64,000 nt of DNA from Acinetobacter sp. BY419 (GTDB lineage Bacteria > Pseudomonadota > Gammaproteobacteria > Pseudomonadales > Moraxellaceae), in NCBI RefSeq assembly GCF_019038395.1, contig NZ_JAGFXZ010000005.1, forward strand, positions 1-64,000, written 5' to 3'. Positions 17,846 to 27,136 of this stretch are shown piece by piece. Under the pieces are notes generated by a model, which saw only the letters and a list, made by a program, of their open reading frames with translations, was not told where the DNA came from and did no database searches. A program made the translations under genes and the position numbers. Numbering within the stretch: the first letter of the stretch is position 1; each line of letters opens with the position of its first letter.

Positions 17846-18592
17846 TTAATCCTGCGCATCAATACTCTGACCATTCATATGCAGGCTGTCATCGCCCATC
17901 AAATACAAATAGGCCGGCATGATTGAATCAGGGGTAGGCAGGGTTTTCGGATCTTCATTCGGATAAGCCTTGGCGCGCATGGCGGTACGCGTTGCCCCGG
18001 GATTGATGCAGTTATAACGGATATTCGGATGCACCTGCTCTTTGGCAAATAACTGGCTTACGGCTTCAATGGCAATTTTAGACACCGAATAAGCGCCCCA
18101 GCATTCGCGGGCTTCGCGGCCTACGCCGGAACTGGCAAACACGACTGAAGCATGCTCAGATTTTTCTAATAAGGGCAACAGGGCCTGGGTCATGACAAAA
18201 GGTGCACGCAGATTGACTGCCATGACATCATCCCAGACATTGACCGGATAATCCGCCAGCGGCACACGCTCACCTAAAATGCCGGCATTATGCAGAATTC
18301 CGTCCAGACGGCCAAACTGACGATCCAGGGTATCTAGCAGAAGTTCATAATCACGTTCCGAGGCACTAGAGAGCTGGAGTGGCAAGATGGCAGGTTGCGG
18401 CGCACCCAAACCTTCAATTTCATCATAGATGACTTCCAGTTTATTCAAGGTCCGTCCATGCAGCACCACCGTTGCACCATGCAAGGCATAACTGATTGCT
18501 GCTGCACGCCCAATGCCATCGCCCGCACCTGTGATCAGGATAATACGATCCTTGAGCAGATCGGGGCGAGGTTGATATTCTGAATATTTCAT
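17846..18592 (-). CDS. yciK: YciK-family short-chain dehydrogenase/reductase
   Basis: The 248-residue SDR enzyme has the Rossmann motif TGAGDGIGRA near residue 21, the NAG-type strand HNAGILG near residue 100 and the catalytic YSVSK near residue 168 with a preceding serine (VFASSGVG). These are as in YciK-type oxidoreductases, whose substrate is unknown. It is the last gene of a ubiG-mupP-yciK run, the order found in Pseudomonas, with 40 bases between mupP and its start. The cofactor is probably NADP(H) or NAD(H); sequence alone does not decide. Confidence 0.9.
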   Translation of the reverse strand: MKYSEYQPRPDLLKDRIILITGAGDGIGRAAAISYALHGATVVLHGRTLNKLEVIYDEIEGLGAPQPAILPLQLSSASERDYELLLDTLDRQFGRLDGILHNAGILGERVPLADYPVNVWDDVMAVNLRAPFVMTQALLPLLEKSEHASVVFASSGVGREARECWGAYSVSKIAIEAVSQLFAKEQVHPNIRYNCINPGATRTAMRAKAYPNEDPKTLPTPDSIMPAYLYLMGDDSLHMNGQSIDAQD

Positions 18593-18632
18593 TATCTACC
18601 TCCTCATTTGTTATTGTTCGGTTTTTAAGCTG

Positions 18633-19322
18633 TCAAGATACCGCAGTCTGCTGTTTCGATACCAGTTTCTGGATCAGCTGCTGTAATTCTGCAACAGTAT
18701 CCACTATATAGTCGGCTTGCCAGGCTGTTAAGTCATCTTTGTATTGCAGTGGTAAATAACCATAAGCTGCCAGAATGGTGGTCATCTTGGCATGCCGCCC
18801 TGCATCAATATCACGCGGGTGATCACCGACATAGATACAGTCTTCTGCAACAAGACCGAGCTGCTTGGCTGCCAGATACATCGGTTCAGGATCAGGCTTG
18901 GTGCGGGTGACATCTTCCGGACATACCAGTACTGCACAGCGTTCAGTTAAATTCAGTGCTTTCAGTAAAGCCTCACTGAGCCAGCGCGGTTTATTGGTCA
19001 CAATGCCCCAGGGAATATCCTGTGCTTCCAGTTGTTCCAGCAGAGGATACATACCTTCAAACAGATCGGTATCTACCGCAATATCTGCGCCGTACATGTC
19101 CAGAAAGCGCTGACGATGGGCTAAAAATACCGGATCTTCCAGTTGCAGTTCCGGATAAACCAGTTTCACCATGGCGCGTGCGCCTTCGGAGACCTGGGTA
19201 CGGATCAGCTCGGGTTCGACCAGCGCGCGGCCTTCTTCACGGCACATCTGCTGGATAATCCGGATAAAATCGGCAGCGGTATCAATCAGGGTTCCATCCA
19301 GGTCAAACAGAACGGCTTTCAT
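18633..19322 (-). CDS. mupP: HAD phosphatase, probable N-acetylmuramic acid 6-phosphate phosphatase
   Basis: The 229-residue HAD-IA hydrolase shows motif [14 protein letters not shown] near residue 7, motif II VTNKP and motif [13 protein letters not shown] and [12 protein letters not shown]. By sequence alone it could be a phosphoglycolate phosphatase (Gph). Its position between ubiG and yciK matches Pseudomonas MupP, which dephosphorylates MurNAc-6-phosphate in the anabolic peptidoglycan recycling route leading to UDP-MurNAc. The start overlaps the ubiG stop by ATGA, indicating translational coupling. The window also holds ampD, which acts earlier in the same recycling process. Confidence 0.82.
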   Translation of the reverse strand: MKAVLFDLDGTLIDTAADFIRIIQQMCREEGRALVEPELIRTQVSEGARAMVKLVYPELQLEDPVFLAHRQRFLDMYGADIAVDTDLFEGMYPLLEQLEAQDIPWGIVTNKPRWLSEALLKALNLTERCAVLVCPEDVTRTKPDPEPMYLAAKQLGLVAEDCIYVGDHPRDIDAGRHAKMTTILAAYGYLPLQYKDDLTAWQADYIVDTVAELQQLIQKLVSKQQTAVS

Positions 19323-20047
19323 GCGGTGGTCTCTGCTGCGCTATCTTTCACGGTATAGACCATATAGTTGACATCAACATTTGGTGCCAGCCAGTAACGC
19401 TTGGTGAGTGGATTATAATGCAGTCCGGTCATGTCTTTGAGCTTTAAACCGGCATTACGAATATCATGTGCCAGCTCGGATGGCTTGATAAATTTGCTGT
19501 AATCATGAGTGCCTTTTGCCAGCATCCGCAAGACATATTCTGCCCCGATAATGGCAAATAAATACGACTTCGGATTACGGTTAATGGTCGAGAAGAATAC
19601 ATGGCCGCCTGGTTTGACCAGTTGATGACAGGCCTGAATAATCGATGCCGGATCGGGCACATGTTCCAGCATTTCCATGCAGGTCACAATGTCGTATTGG
19701 CCAGCCTGTTCGTCTGCAAGCTGTTCGACCGGCACCTGACGGTATTCGATATTGCTGACGCCTTCCTGTTCGGCATGGATACGTGCCACATTCAGAGGTG
19801 CTGCACCCATATCAATCCCGAGTACATCAGCACCGCGACGCGCCATGCTTTCGGCCAGAATACCGCCGCCACAGCCGACATCCAGCACTTTTTTGCCGCT
19901 CAGGCCACCGGCATGTTCATCAATCCAGTTTAAACGTAGTGGATTAATCATGTGCAAAGGGCGGAACTCAGAATGCTGATCCCACCATATAGCTGCAAAT
20001 GCTTCAAACTTGGCAATTTCTTGTGGATCAACATTCAATTGCGACAT
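19319..20047 (-). CDS. ubiG: Ubiquinone biosynthesis O-methyltransferase
   Basis: The 242-residue SAM-dependent enzyme carries out the two O-methylations of ubiquinone synthesis. The N-terminal [23 protein letters not shown] is characteristic of UbiG. The SAM-binding loop is [20 protein letters not shown], followed by [14 protein letters not shown] start at the ATG at 20047, with TTGAGGTG upstream, rather than at a GTG three codons earlier that would lie inside the ribosome site. It is the first gene of the operon with mupP and yciK, and it is divergent from dsbA. Confidence 0.95.
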   Translation of the reverse strand: MSQLNVDPQEIAKFEAFAAIWWDQHSEFRPLHMINPLRLNWIDEHAGGLSGKKVLDVGCGGGILAESMARRGADVLGIDMGAAPLNVARIHAEQEGVSNIEYRQVPVEQLADEQAGQYDIVTCMEMLEHVPDPASIIQACHQLVKPGGHVFFSTINRNPKSYLFAIIGAEYVLRMLAKGTHDYSKFIKPSELAHDIRNAGLKLKDMTGLHYNPLTKRYWLAPNVDVNYMVYTVKDSAAETTA

Positions 20048-20273
20048 CGGTGTCACCTCAATCAGTCGTGATTAGCTAAAAATATATACTTGCCGGATGG
20101 CGATAGAAACTGATTTAAACCTTGAAAATCAGTCCGATGGTTTAGTGTAGCGATTCTGGCAGAAAAAGCGATAAAAGCAGCGAAAAAGTTCACAGAATGA
20201 AAACGAAACCGGCATAATTGATTTATAGTGAACACATAAACTAAGCATAATGATTTAGAGGACGATAATCCGA

Positions 20274-20888
20274 ATGAAAAAATTCCTTTTAGGTACTGTT
20301 GCCGCATCTGTTTTGGCCTTTTCAGGCAATACTATGGCCAATTTTGTGGCAGGTCAGGACTATCAGGTGGTTGCAAAACCAGTCAAAGTTGAAAAACCGG
20401 GCAGGATTGAGGTACGTGAATTCTTCTGGTACGGCTGTGGACACTGTTTCGCGCTTGAACCACATATGCAAGGCTGGTTGAAAAAATTACCAAAAGACGT
20501 GCGTTTTGTACGGACGCCTGCTGCAATGAATCCACTCTGGGAACAGGCAGCACGGGCATATTATGTGTCTGAAGCATTGGGGGTGCGTCAAAAAGCACAT
20601 TTACAATTATTCCATGATATTCATGACAAGCAACGTCCAATTTTAGAACAGGCGCAACTGGCCAAGTTCTATACCCGATATGGTATTCCTGAAGCGAAAT
20701 TTAACAGCACCTATAAATCTTTCCCGATCAGCTCGAAAATTGCCCAGGCCAAAAATCTGGCCGCCCAGTACCAGCTCAGTGGTGTTCCGGCAGTCACCGT
20801 GAATGGTAAATATATTGTGCAGGGGAATGATGCCAAAGTCATTCAGGTAGTGAATTACCTGATCGAAAAAGAGCGTAAAGCTAAATAA
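20274..20888 (+). CDS. dsbA: Thiol:disulfide interchange protein DsbA
   Basis: The 204-residue periplasmic oxidase introduces disulfides into exported proteins. A Sec signal peptide (MKKFLLGTVAASVLAFSGNTMA) precedes a thioredoxin-fold domain. The active site is CGHC at residues 55-58 and the cis-proline loop is SGVPAVTVNG. The central helical insertion is of normal length. Its partner dsbB, which reoxidises DsbA, is near 57.5 kb in this window. It is monocistronic with a strong terminator behind it. Confidence 0.95.
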   Translation: MKKFLLGTVAASVLAFSGNTMANFVAGQDYQVVAKPVKVEKPGRIEVREFFWYGCGHCFALEPHMQGWLKKLPKDVRFVRTPAAMNPLWEQAARAYYVSEALGVRQKAHLQLFHDIHDKQRPILEQAQLAKFYTRYGIPEAKFNSTYKSFPISSKIAQAKNLAAQYQLSGVPAVTVNGKYIVQGNDAKVIQVVNYLIEKERKAK

Positions 20889-20906
20889 GTCTGAAATAAA
20901 TTCAGT

Positions 20907-20940
20907 AAAAAAAACCTGCATCAATCATGCAGGTTTTTTT
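20907..20940. terminator. Bidirectional terminator between dsbA and the FabR-like gene
   Basis: A 9-bp core stem (AACCTGCAT / ATGCAGGTT) is flanked by A and T runs on both sides, so it can terminate both convergent genes. It sits 19 bases after the dsbA stop. Confidence 0.9.
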
Positions 20941-20943
20941 TAT

Positions 20944-21636
20944 TTAGGCGGGGGGAGTGGGCACTTCATTGAGCACAAGGCCTGCTATTTCGGCAGGTTG
21001 CCGGTACCAGTACAAAATGCCACGGAGCAAGAGCTGCATTTGCAGCACGCTTTGGGTTTTAAAGGCACTGGCTTGGGTTTGGCGCAGCTCTGGATCAGCC
21101 TGATGTTGCAGATTAATCCAGCCCATGGCCCAGTTCAGAGACAGCTCAATCAGCATCTGTGCCAAGGCCTGCAAGTCCTGCGGTGCCTGAATATGTCGGG
21201 TAGACTGCATCTTGGCCAGTTCATGCATGACATCTTCTGCCAGAAAATGAATTTCCCGTTCAATGCCGGCACGTAACACTTCCGAGCCGCCCCAGCGCTC
21301 TGCAACAAAAAAAATCCAGGGTTCAGGATGGTATTCGACTGCCTGAAAAAACAGTTCAAGTCCGGTCCGGGTTCGGGTATTCGGCTGATACAGATAGGCC
21401 TGGCCCAATTGGTTAAGTACCCCTTTGATGTGAACCGCAACCTGATCCAGCAACTCCAGACCGAGCTGGTCCATATCCTGAAAATGCCGGTAAAATGCTG
21501 TGGGTACCAGTCCGATGGCATGCGCGACTTCGCGTAGACTGATGGTGCTGAAAGCACGTCCCTGACTGCTCAATGACAGTGTTGCATCGAGTAGCGCCTG
21601 ATGACTTTGCTGCTTGCGATCTTCACGTAAGGACAT
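20944..21636 (-). CDS. TetR-family regulator, FabR-like
   Basis: The 230-residue protein has a TetR-type DNA-binding region closely resembling FabR: SLREVAHAIGLVPTAFYRHFQDMDQLGLEL, where E. coli FabR has [28 protein letters not shown]. The C-terminal ILYWYRQ also resembles the FabR end. FabR represses unsaturated fatty-acid synthesis genes; a similar membrane-lipid role is likely but not shown here, and no fab gene is adjacent. It is convergent with dsbA and divergent from rph. Confidence 0.83.
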   Translation of the reverse strand: MSLREDRKQQSHQALLDATLSLSSQGRAFSTISLREVAHAIGLVPTAFYRHFQDMDQLGLELLDQVAVHIKGVLNQLGQAYLYQPNTRTRTGLELFFQAVEYHPEPWIFFVAERWGGSEVLRAGIEREIHFLAEDVMHELAKMQSTRHIQAPQDLQALAQMLIELSLNWAMGWINLQHQADPELRQTQASAFKTQSVLQMQLLLRGILYWYRQPAEIAGLVLNEVPTPPA

Positions 21637-21801
21637 AAATGGGTTTCCTACTACCAGCTACCCTCAAGGGGACTTTTAGTCTAGCAAAAATTAAATCAAA
21701 TCGTAGCGCCACAGATCGGCATAATTCCAACATTTAGCCGCGGCCTGATGCATTGATTTTGTAAATGAATGCCCGGGCCGCCTAATCTTGGCAAAGGCTT
21801 C

Positions 21802-21810
21802 TGCTATACT
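21802..21810 (+). promoter_or_regulatory. Possible extended -10 promoter of rph
   Basis: TGCTATACT matches the extended -10 pattern TGnTATAAT with one mismatch, 36 bases before the rph start codon. No good -35 box is seen at the usual distance, which an extended -10 can tolerate. Confidence 0.4.
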
Positions 21811-21846
21811 GAGCCGCAATTATTTTTAACCCATACAGGACTTATT

Positions 21847-22563
21847 ATGCGTATCGACCAACGAACATTAGATCAATTACGTGAAGTGAAAATTACCCGT
21901 AACTATACACGTTATGCGGAAGGCTCTGTATTGGTTGAATTTGGTCATACCAAAGTACTCTGTACTGCCAGTGTAGACAGTTCTGTACCGCGTTTTCTGA
22001 AAGGTCAGGGCCAGGGCTGGGTCACAGCTGAATATGGCATGTTGCCACGTTCAACCCATACCCGTAGCGATCGTGAAGCGGCACGTGGTAAACAGAGTGG
22101 CCGTACTCAGGAAATTCAGCGTCTGATTGGTCGTAGCCTGCGCTCAATGGTCGATCTGAAAAAACTGGGTGAAAATACCATTACCATCGACTGTGATGTG
22201 ATTCAGGCTGATGGTGGTACCCGTACTGCAGCGATTACCGGTGCTGCAGTGGCTTTGGTCGATGCCATGAACGTATTGCTGGAAAAAAAGAAAATCAAAC
22301 ATGATCCATTGAAAGGCTTGGTGGCTGCGGTTTCTGTGGGTATTTTCAAAGATGAGGTTTTACTGGATCTTTGCTATGAAGAAGATTCAAACTGTCAAAC
22401 AGATTTGAACGTGGTGATGACGCAGGCAGGTGAGTTTATTGAAATTCAAGGCACTGCAGAAGACAAGCCATTTACCCGTGCCCAATCGAATGCCATGCTG
22501 GAAATGGCCGAGAAAGGTATTCAGGAACTGGTGAAAAAACAGCAAGAAGCTTTAGGCTGGTAA
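21847..22563 (+). CDS. rph: Ribonuclease PH
   Basis: The 238-residue phosphorolytic 3' exoribonuclease trims tRNA 3' ends. Family signatures are [19 protein letters not shown] at the start, [40 protein letters not shown] in the active-site region and [21 protein letters not shown]. The full length and intact C-terminus contrast with the frameshifted rph of some E. coli K-12 strains. The ATG at 21847 is chosen; an upstream extension of 26 codons lacks homology and overlaps the putative promoter. Confidence 0.97.
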   Translation: MRIDQRTLDQLREVKITRNYTRYAEGSVLVEFGHTKVLCTASVDSSVPRFLKGQGQGWVTAEYGMLPRSTHTRSDREAARGKQSGRTQEIQRLIGRSLRSMVDLKKLGENTITIDCDVIQADGGTRTAAITGAAVALVDAMNVLLEKKKIKHDPLKGLVAAVSVGIFKDEVLLDLCYEEDSNCQTDLNVVMTQAGEFIEIQGTAEDKPFTRAQSNAMLEMAEKGIQELVKKQQEALGW

Positions 22564-22580
22564 TCCATCCCATGCTGAGA

Positions 22581-22605
22581 AACGCATCTCTAGATGCGTT
22601 TTTTT
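22581..22605 (+). terminator. Terminator of rph
   Basis: An AACGCATCT / AGATGCGTT stem with a very small loop is followed by seven T, beginning 17 bases after the rph stop. Confidence 0.88.
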
Positions 22606-22707
22606 ATGCCTCAACATTAGCTCACAAAAATTGAACAGGACCTGTCTACTGTATCGCTGTGTTTCAGGAGATGATTTTAAGTCTACTAAACCGTAGAGGA
22701 TTAAGAT

Positions 22708-22842
22708 ATGAAAATATGGTTCATGGCACTGTCAGTGTGTACAGTTCTTGGTCTGGCTGCCTGTGATAATAATAAGTCCAAATCCCATGATGCAAATCAG
22801 GATGGTACTTCTACACCAGCCGGGCAAAATACCAATAAGTGA
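22708..22842 (+). CDS. Small lipoprotein, 44 residues
   Basis: An ATG with AGAGGA seven bases upstream opens a 44-residue frame. It starts MKIWFMALSVCTVLGLAAC, a compact lipoprotein signal with the lipobox LAAC at residues 16-19. The mature part is only 26 residues, rich in Asn, Lys, Ser, Thr and Asp, so it would be an unstructured lipid-anchored peptide. It resembles the small entericidin-like or uncharacterised lipoproteins of Acinetobacter in layout only. No domain is recognised. It lies alone between the rph terminator and nadC. Confidence 0.72.
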   Translation: MKIWFMALSVCTVLGLAACDNNKSKSHDANQDGTSTPAGQNTNK

Positions 22843-22914
22843 TAGCAATCTAGCATTACCTCATTCACCTACAATATTTTTTGTACAAAATATGCGCAAA
22901 AAATTTTAAAAAAT

Positions 22915-22936
22915 AAAAAAGGGTGCTTCGCACCCT
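22915..22936 (-). terminator. Terminator of nadC
   Basis: A GGGTGC / GCACCC stem with a TTC loop has six A on its left, forming a U tract on the minus strand, 20 bases past the nadC stop. It may also help end the small lipoprotein transcript. Confidence 0.82.
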
Positions 22937-22956
22937 TCTCTTATTACGTATCAAAT

Positions 22957-23808
22957 TTAGTCTTCTGCATTAAAACGCATCGACAGATCAATAGCTTTAA
23001 CATCTTTGGTCAGTACCCCCATGGAAATATAATTTACCCCAGTACTAGCAACTTCACGTAAATTATCGATGGTGATATTGCCTGAGGCTTCCAGTTTGCA
23101 GCGTCCGGCCACATGTTGTACTGCATCGATCATTTGCTGCTGACTGAAATTATCCAGCATCACGATATCTGCATTGGCTTCCAGTGCCTGATTCAGCTCA
23201 TCCCAGGTTTCAACTTCGACTTCGACAGGCTTACCCGGCGCAATCTGATGTGCCTTGGCAATTGCCTGAGCAATACCCCCAGCCGCCATAATATGATTTT
23301 CTTTAATTAAAAAGGCATCGAACAGGCCCAGACGATGATTCTGGCCACCCCCAATGGCCACGGCATATTTTTGTGCAATGCGCAGGCCCGGAAGAGTCTT
23401 GCGGGTATCGAGCAGTTTGGTATTTAGGCCTTGCAGCTCTTTGACATACTGGGCTGTTTTGGTCGCAACCGCAGACAGCGTCTGGACAAAGTTGAGCGCA
23501 GGACGCTCCACAGTCAGTAAGCTACGCGCAGATCCCGCCAGTTTTAAAAAAGCTTGATTAGCTTGGACGTGATCGCCATCATTTTTCAGCCAGATCACTT
23601 CAACGCTTGGATCATAAGCCTGAATCAAGGCATTCACCCATGGCTGACCGGCCAAGACCATTTCTTCACGACTGATAATGGTAGCAGTGGCTTGTTCGTC
23701 TTCAGGAGTCAGCAGGGCAGTAATATCGCCTTCACCGATATCTTCTGAAAGTGCCTGTTGAATATTGATCTGAATGGACTGGTCTAACAGAGCTTGAGAT
23801 ATGCGCAT
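22957..23808 (-). CDS. nadC: Nicotinate-nucleotide pyrophosphorylase (carboxylating)
   Basis: The 283-residue phosphoribosyltransferase converts quinolinate and PRPP into nicotinate mononucleotide with loss of CO2, in de novo NAD synthesis. Hallmarks are EDIGEGDITALL near residue 20, LLTVERPALNFVQTLSAVAT, DTRKTLPGLRIAQKYAVAIGGGQNHR and KENHI. Length is standard. It is divergent from ampD, an arrangement also known in enterobacteria. Salvage genes pncA and pncB occur elsewhere in this window, so both routes to nicotinate mononucleotide are represented. Confidence 0.96.
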   Translation of the reverse strand: MRISQALLDQSIQINIQQALSEDIGEGDITALLTPEDEQATATIISREEMVLAGQPWVNALIQAYDPSVEVIWLKNDGDHVQANQAFLKLAGSARSLLTVERPALNFVQTLSAVATKTAQYVKELQGLNTKLLDTRKTLPGLRIAQKYAVAIGGGQNHRLGLFDAFLIKENHIMAAGGIAQAIAKAHQIAPGKPVEVEVETWDELNQALEANADIVMLDNFSQQQMIDAVQHVAGRCKLEASGNITIDNLREVASTGVNYISMGVLTKDVKAIDLSMRFNAED

Positions 23809-23990
23809 GAGTATTTCCGTATCTTTTTTAAGCCGTGAAAATTGCGCCTTATATTAGCACCGTTACATAAAATATGAGCGATTTTTCATCCAGTTTGCCG
23901 GGATGAATTGAGATTTGTCCTTGAAAGTTTTAGCATGAAGCCGGCTGCAATCCTGATCTTGCAGATTTTATTTTCGAAGAGGATAGTTTT

Positions 23991-24581
23991 ATGCAACAGG
24001 CAGCTGAATTTCAGGTCAAGGATGGGCAACTGATCGGTGCACGTCATATTCCTTCTCCCAATTTTAATCAGCGGCCAGAACAGACCGAGATTCAACTGCT
24101 GGTGATTCATAATATCAGCCTGCCCCCTTCACAGTTTGGCGGCGGTTATATTGAACAGTTTTTTCAGAATCAGCTGGACTGGTCTGTGCATCCCTATTTT
24201 CAAAGCATTGAAGGGATGCAGGTTTCAACTCATCTGTTGATTTTAAGAACTGGGGAAGTGCTGCAATTTGTCAATTTTAATGATCGCGCCTGGCATGCCG
24301 GACGTTCGACCTACTTGGGTAAAAAAGAATGTAATGATTATTCGATCGGGATTGAACTGGAAGGCAGCGACGACTTGCCTTTTGCACCAGCCCAGTATGC
24401 AGCCCTGGTCAAAGTGACTGCCTGTTTGCAAGATTATTATCCTAAAATCCAGCAGCATATTGCCGGACATTCAGATATTGCGCCGGGTCGTAAGACTGAC
24501 CCAGGAGCATATTTTAACTGGGCTGATTTTCGTACACAGTTACAGCATTATAAAAACACCTCAATCTCGCTTGCGGGATGA
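23991..24581 (+). CDS. ampD: 1,6-anhydro-N-acetylmuramyl-L-alanine amidase AmpD
   Basis: The 196-residue cytosolic zinc amidase cleaves anhydro-muropeptides during peptidoglycan recycling. Zinc ligands and catalytic residues fall in VIHNISLPP, DRAWHAGRS and GHSDIAPGRKTDPG, with IGIELEG between them, as in AmpD (amidase_2 fold). There is no signal peptide, which fits AmpD rather than periplasmic AmiD. A GAGGATAG site precedes the ATG. It is followed 69 bases later by murJ, so the two may be co-transcribed. In other species loss of AmpD induces ampC beta-lactamase through AmpR; no ampR is seen here. Confidence 0.95.
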   Translation: MQQAAEFQVKDGQLIGARHIPSPNFNQRPEQTEIQLLVIHNISLPPSQFGGGYIEQFFQNQLDWSVHPYFQSIEGMQVSTHLLILRTGEVLQFVNFNDRAWHAGRSTYLGKKECNDYSIGIELEGSDDLPFAPAQYAALVKVTACLQDYYPKIQQHIAGHSDIAPGRKTDPGAYFNWADFRTQLQHYKNTSISLAG

Positions 24582-24650
24582 AATTAAGCAATGAACTTCT
24601 GACAAAAGTTTCATTACAATAGCCACAAATTTATACATTAGGTGAATAGG

Positions 24651-26192
24651 ATGGCGCTTTGGCGTTCGACCATCATTGTCAGTGCGATGACCATGTTGTC
24701 ACGCGTACTGGGATTGGTTCGAGATATTGTTTTACTGAATGTCTTTGGTGCTGGTAAAGACTTCGATACCTTCGTGGTCGCATTTCGTATTCCAAACTTT
24801 TTCAGGCGTTTATTTGCCGAAGGCGCATTTTCACAAGCTTTTATTCCGGTACTGACCGAATATAAAACCAGTCGCACTCATCTCGAAGTCCAGATTCTGA
24901 TCAGTCGGGTATTCGGCTGTCTGGCGACGGTGATGACAGCTCTGACCATGGTCGCGATTATTGCTGCGCCGTTGATCATGTATATCTATGCGCCGGGTTT
25001 CCATAGCGATCCTGAAAAATTTGCTCTGGCGACCAACATGTTCCGTCTGACCATTCCTTATTTGCTGTTCATGTCGCTGACTGCTTTTGCCAGCAGTATC
25101 CTGAACAGTTATGGCTCTTTTAGTACGCCCGCATTTGCACCGGTCTTGCTGAATGTCGCCATGATTGCCGGAGCGCTCTGGCTTACGCCTTATATGGTGG
25201 AGCCGATTATGGCACTGGGCTGGGCAGTTATCATTGCCGGTATTTTACAGCTGGCGATCCAGATTCCTGAATTGTGGCGTAAAAAACTGCTGATTCCACC
25301 CAGAATTGACTTCAAGCATGAAGGTGTTGATCGCATCATGAAGTTGATGCTGCCGGCACTATTTGGTGTATCCGTCACGCAAATTAACCTGCTGTTAAAT
25401 ACCATCTGGGCCTCATTCATGCAGGATGGTTCTGTGTCCTGGCTGTATAGTGCCGAGCGTATGACCGAATTGCCGCTTGGCCTGATTGGTGTTGCGATTG
25501 GTACCGTGATTTTGCCGTCGTTATCTGCGCGTCATACCGAGCAGAATCCGGAAAAATTCCGTGGCATGATGGACTGGGCTGCCAAAGTCATTGTGATGGC
25601 AGGCCTGCCCGCCAGTATCGCGCTGTTTATGCTGTCGACCCCGATCATTCAGGCCCTGTTTGAGCGTGGTCAGTTCACCTTTGAAGATACTCAGATGACG
25701 GCTTTGGCGCTGAAATGTATGAGTGGTGGCGTGATTGCCTTTATGTTGATTAAAGTTTTTGCACCCGGCTTTTATGCAAAGCAGGATACCAGAACCCCGG
25801 TGCGTGTCGGTCTGATAGCGGTGGCGGCCAATGCGATTCTGAACGTGATTTTTATCGGTTTCTTCAAGTTGATTCACTGGGAAGCCGAGCATATGGCCCT
25901 TGCGCTGGCATCAACGGGTTCAGCCATGGTCAATGCTGGCTTGCTCTATTATTATCTGCATAAAGATCATATTTTCCGCTTTGGGCCGCACTGGAAAAAA
26001 ATCTTCCTGCAGTTTATGTTTGCCAATGTCGTAATGATTGCAGCTTTAGCCTATGGCTTGAGCTGGTATAACGCAGATGTGTCGCAATGGATGCGTGTTT
26101 TAGAAGTAATGATTTTATGTGTCGTCGGTGTGGTGGCTTATCTTGCAGCCTTGCTGATGGCAGGTTTTAGACCGCGTCATTTAAAGCCTTAA
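24651..26192 (+). CDS. murJ: Lipid II flippase MurJ
   Basis: The 513-residue MOP-superfamily membrane protein has about 14 hydrophobic segments and translocates lipid II for peptidoglycan synthesis. The N-terminal SAMTMLSRVLGLVRDIVLLNVFGAG and DTFVVAFRIPNFFRRLFAEGAFSQAFIPVL are the classic MurJ/MviN signature with conserved arginines. The ATG at 24651, with AGGTGA upstream, is chosen over a GTG nine bases earlier. It is downstream of ampD rather than ahead of ribF, so the enterobacterial murJ-ribF link is absent here. Confidence 0.96.
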   Translation: MALWRSTIIVSAMTMLSRVLGLVRDIVLLNVFGAGKDFDTFVVAFRIPNFFRRLFAEGAFSQAFIPVLTEYKTSRTHLEVQILISRVFGCLATVMTALTMVAIIAAPLIMYIYAPGFHSDPEKFALATNMFRLTIPYLLFMSLTAFASSILNSYGSFSTPAFAPVLLNVAMIAGALWLTPYMVEPIMALGWAVIIAGILQLAIQIPELWRKKLLIPPRIDFKHEGVDRIMKLMLPALFGVSVTQINLLLNTIWASFMQDGSVSWLYSAERMTELPLGLIGVAIGTVILPSLSARHTEQNPEKFRGMMDWAAKVIVMAGLPASIALFMLSTPIIQALFERGQFTFEDTQMTALALKCMSGGVIAFMLIKVFAPGFYAKQDTRTPVRVGLIAVAANAILNVIFIGFFKLIHWEAEHMALALASTGSAMVNAGLLYYYLHKDHIFRFGPHWKKIFLQFMFANVVMIAALAYGLSWYNADVSQWMRVLEVMILCVVGVVAYLAALLMAGFRPRHLKP

Positions 26193-26243
26193 GTTTTTGT
26201 TTAAGATAAGTATTTTAATTTAAATGGACCATTAAAACAGCCA

Positions 26244-26277
26244 TAAAAAAACAAGAGCCGAGAGGCTCTTGTTTTTT
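26244..26277. terminator. Bidirectional terminator between murJ and the DUF1328 gene
   Basis: A 10-bp stem (AACAAGAGCC / GGCTCTTGTT) with a GAGA loop is flanked by seven A on the left and six T on the right. It can end both the plus-strand murJ and the minus-strand small gene. Confidence 0.88.
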
Positions 26278-26316
26278 CGAAAGGTAACACTTGCTTCGAG
26301 CAAGTCTAGCGTAAAT

Positions 26317-26475
26317 CTAGACCTTGCCGCGAGAAAGAAAACCAACGATCGCAAGAATCACCGCAATCACCAACAAGATAATTGCAAAATCCTTAGATAA
26401 GCCTGCAACACCACCAAAACCTAGTAGACTCGCAATTAGTGCAATAACAGCAAAAATAATAGCCCAACGAAACAT
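26317..26475 (-). CDS. DUF1328 family small membrane protein (YtjA-like), 52 residues
   Basis: The 52-residue product starts [20 protein letters not shown] and continues with a glycine-rich turn ([11 protein letters not shown]) and a second hydrophobic segment ending FLSRGKV. This two-helix pattern is the DUF1328/YtjA family, small inner-membrane proteins of unknown role, some linked to stress. A GGAGATATAT ribosome site precedes the ATG. The gene is convergent with murJ and its upstream side shares a 190-base spacer with ycgN. Its shortness explains why length-filtered gene calls miss it. Confidence 0.88.
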   Translation of the reverse strand: MFRWAIIFAVIALIASLLGFGGVAGLSKDFAIILLVIAVILAIVGFLSRGKV

Positions 26476-26665
26476 ATATATCTCCATGTGTTTTTTTTTT
26501 CAAATTTATTATAGAAATAAACGATTCTAGCGACTGTTAGTGTTTTGTTGATGAACTGTCTCTGATTTAACAATAGTTTACGTGATAGTAATAAGAATTT
26601 GAGCAGTAGGTCGGAAGGGTTCAGGCTGCTATAATAAGCCGATTTGTTAGTGTGCCGACCCGATC

Positions 26666-27118
26666 ATGAGCGATACTTTACGTCCCGAATTCTGGAAAAA
26701 CTATTCACTTGCTGAACTGACGAAAAGCGAGTGGGAAGCCTTGTGTGATGGTTGCGGGTTGTGTTGTCTGATCAAACTGGAAGATGAAGATACTCAGGAA
26801 GTCGCTTATACCAAAGTGGCCTGCAAACTGCTGGATTGCACGACTGCGCGTTGCTCAAATTATCCAGATCGCCTGCAATATGTGCCGGACTGTATTCAGC
26901 TGACGCCCGAGAAACTGGCAACGATTCCCTGGTTGCCTTCAAGTTGTGCCTATCGCCGGGTCGAGCAGGGCAAGAGCTTGCCATCTTGGCATTATCTGAT
27001 CAGCGGTTCACGAGAAAGTGTGATTCAGGCACGCAAGTCGGCAGCAGGGCGCTGCCTGAGTGAAGCCGACATTCATGAAGAAGATATCGAAGATTATATC
27101 GTACGCTGGGTTCGCTAA
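26666..27118 (+). CDS. ycgN: YcgN-family cysteine-cluster protein (UPF0260)
   Basis: The 150-residue protein carries the UPF0260 cysteine pattern: CDGCGLCCLIKLED near residue 27, CKLLDCTTARCSNYPDR near 53, then PDCIQL, SSCAYR and GRCLSE. It belongs to the YkgJ-type CxxCxxCC zinc/iron-cluster superfamily, whose biochemical role is not established. WHYLISGS and the C-terminal EEDIEDYIVRWVR match the family. It is monocistronic and converges on the GGDEF-EAL gene. Confidence 0.9.
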   Translation: MSDTLRPEFWKNYSLAELTKSEWEALCDGCGLCCLIKLEDEDTQEVAYTKVACKLLDCTTARCSNYPDRLQYVPDCIQLTPEKLATIPWLPSSCAYRRVEQGKSLPSWHYLISGSRESVIQARKSAAGRCLSEADIHEEDIEDYIVRWVR

Positions 27119-27136
27119 ACCTGTCTGGGTTATCGT

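Noticed and set aside
21782-21793. TTGGCA as the -35 box of the rph promoter
   Set aside because: Only 11 bases separate it from TATACT, too short for a sigma-70 promoter. An extended -10 element alone is the better reading.
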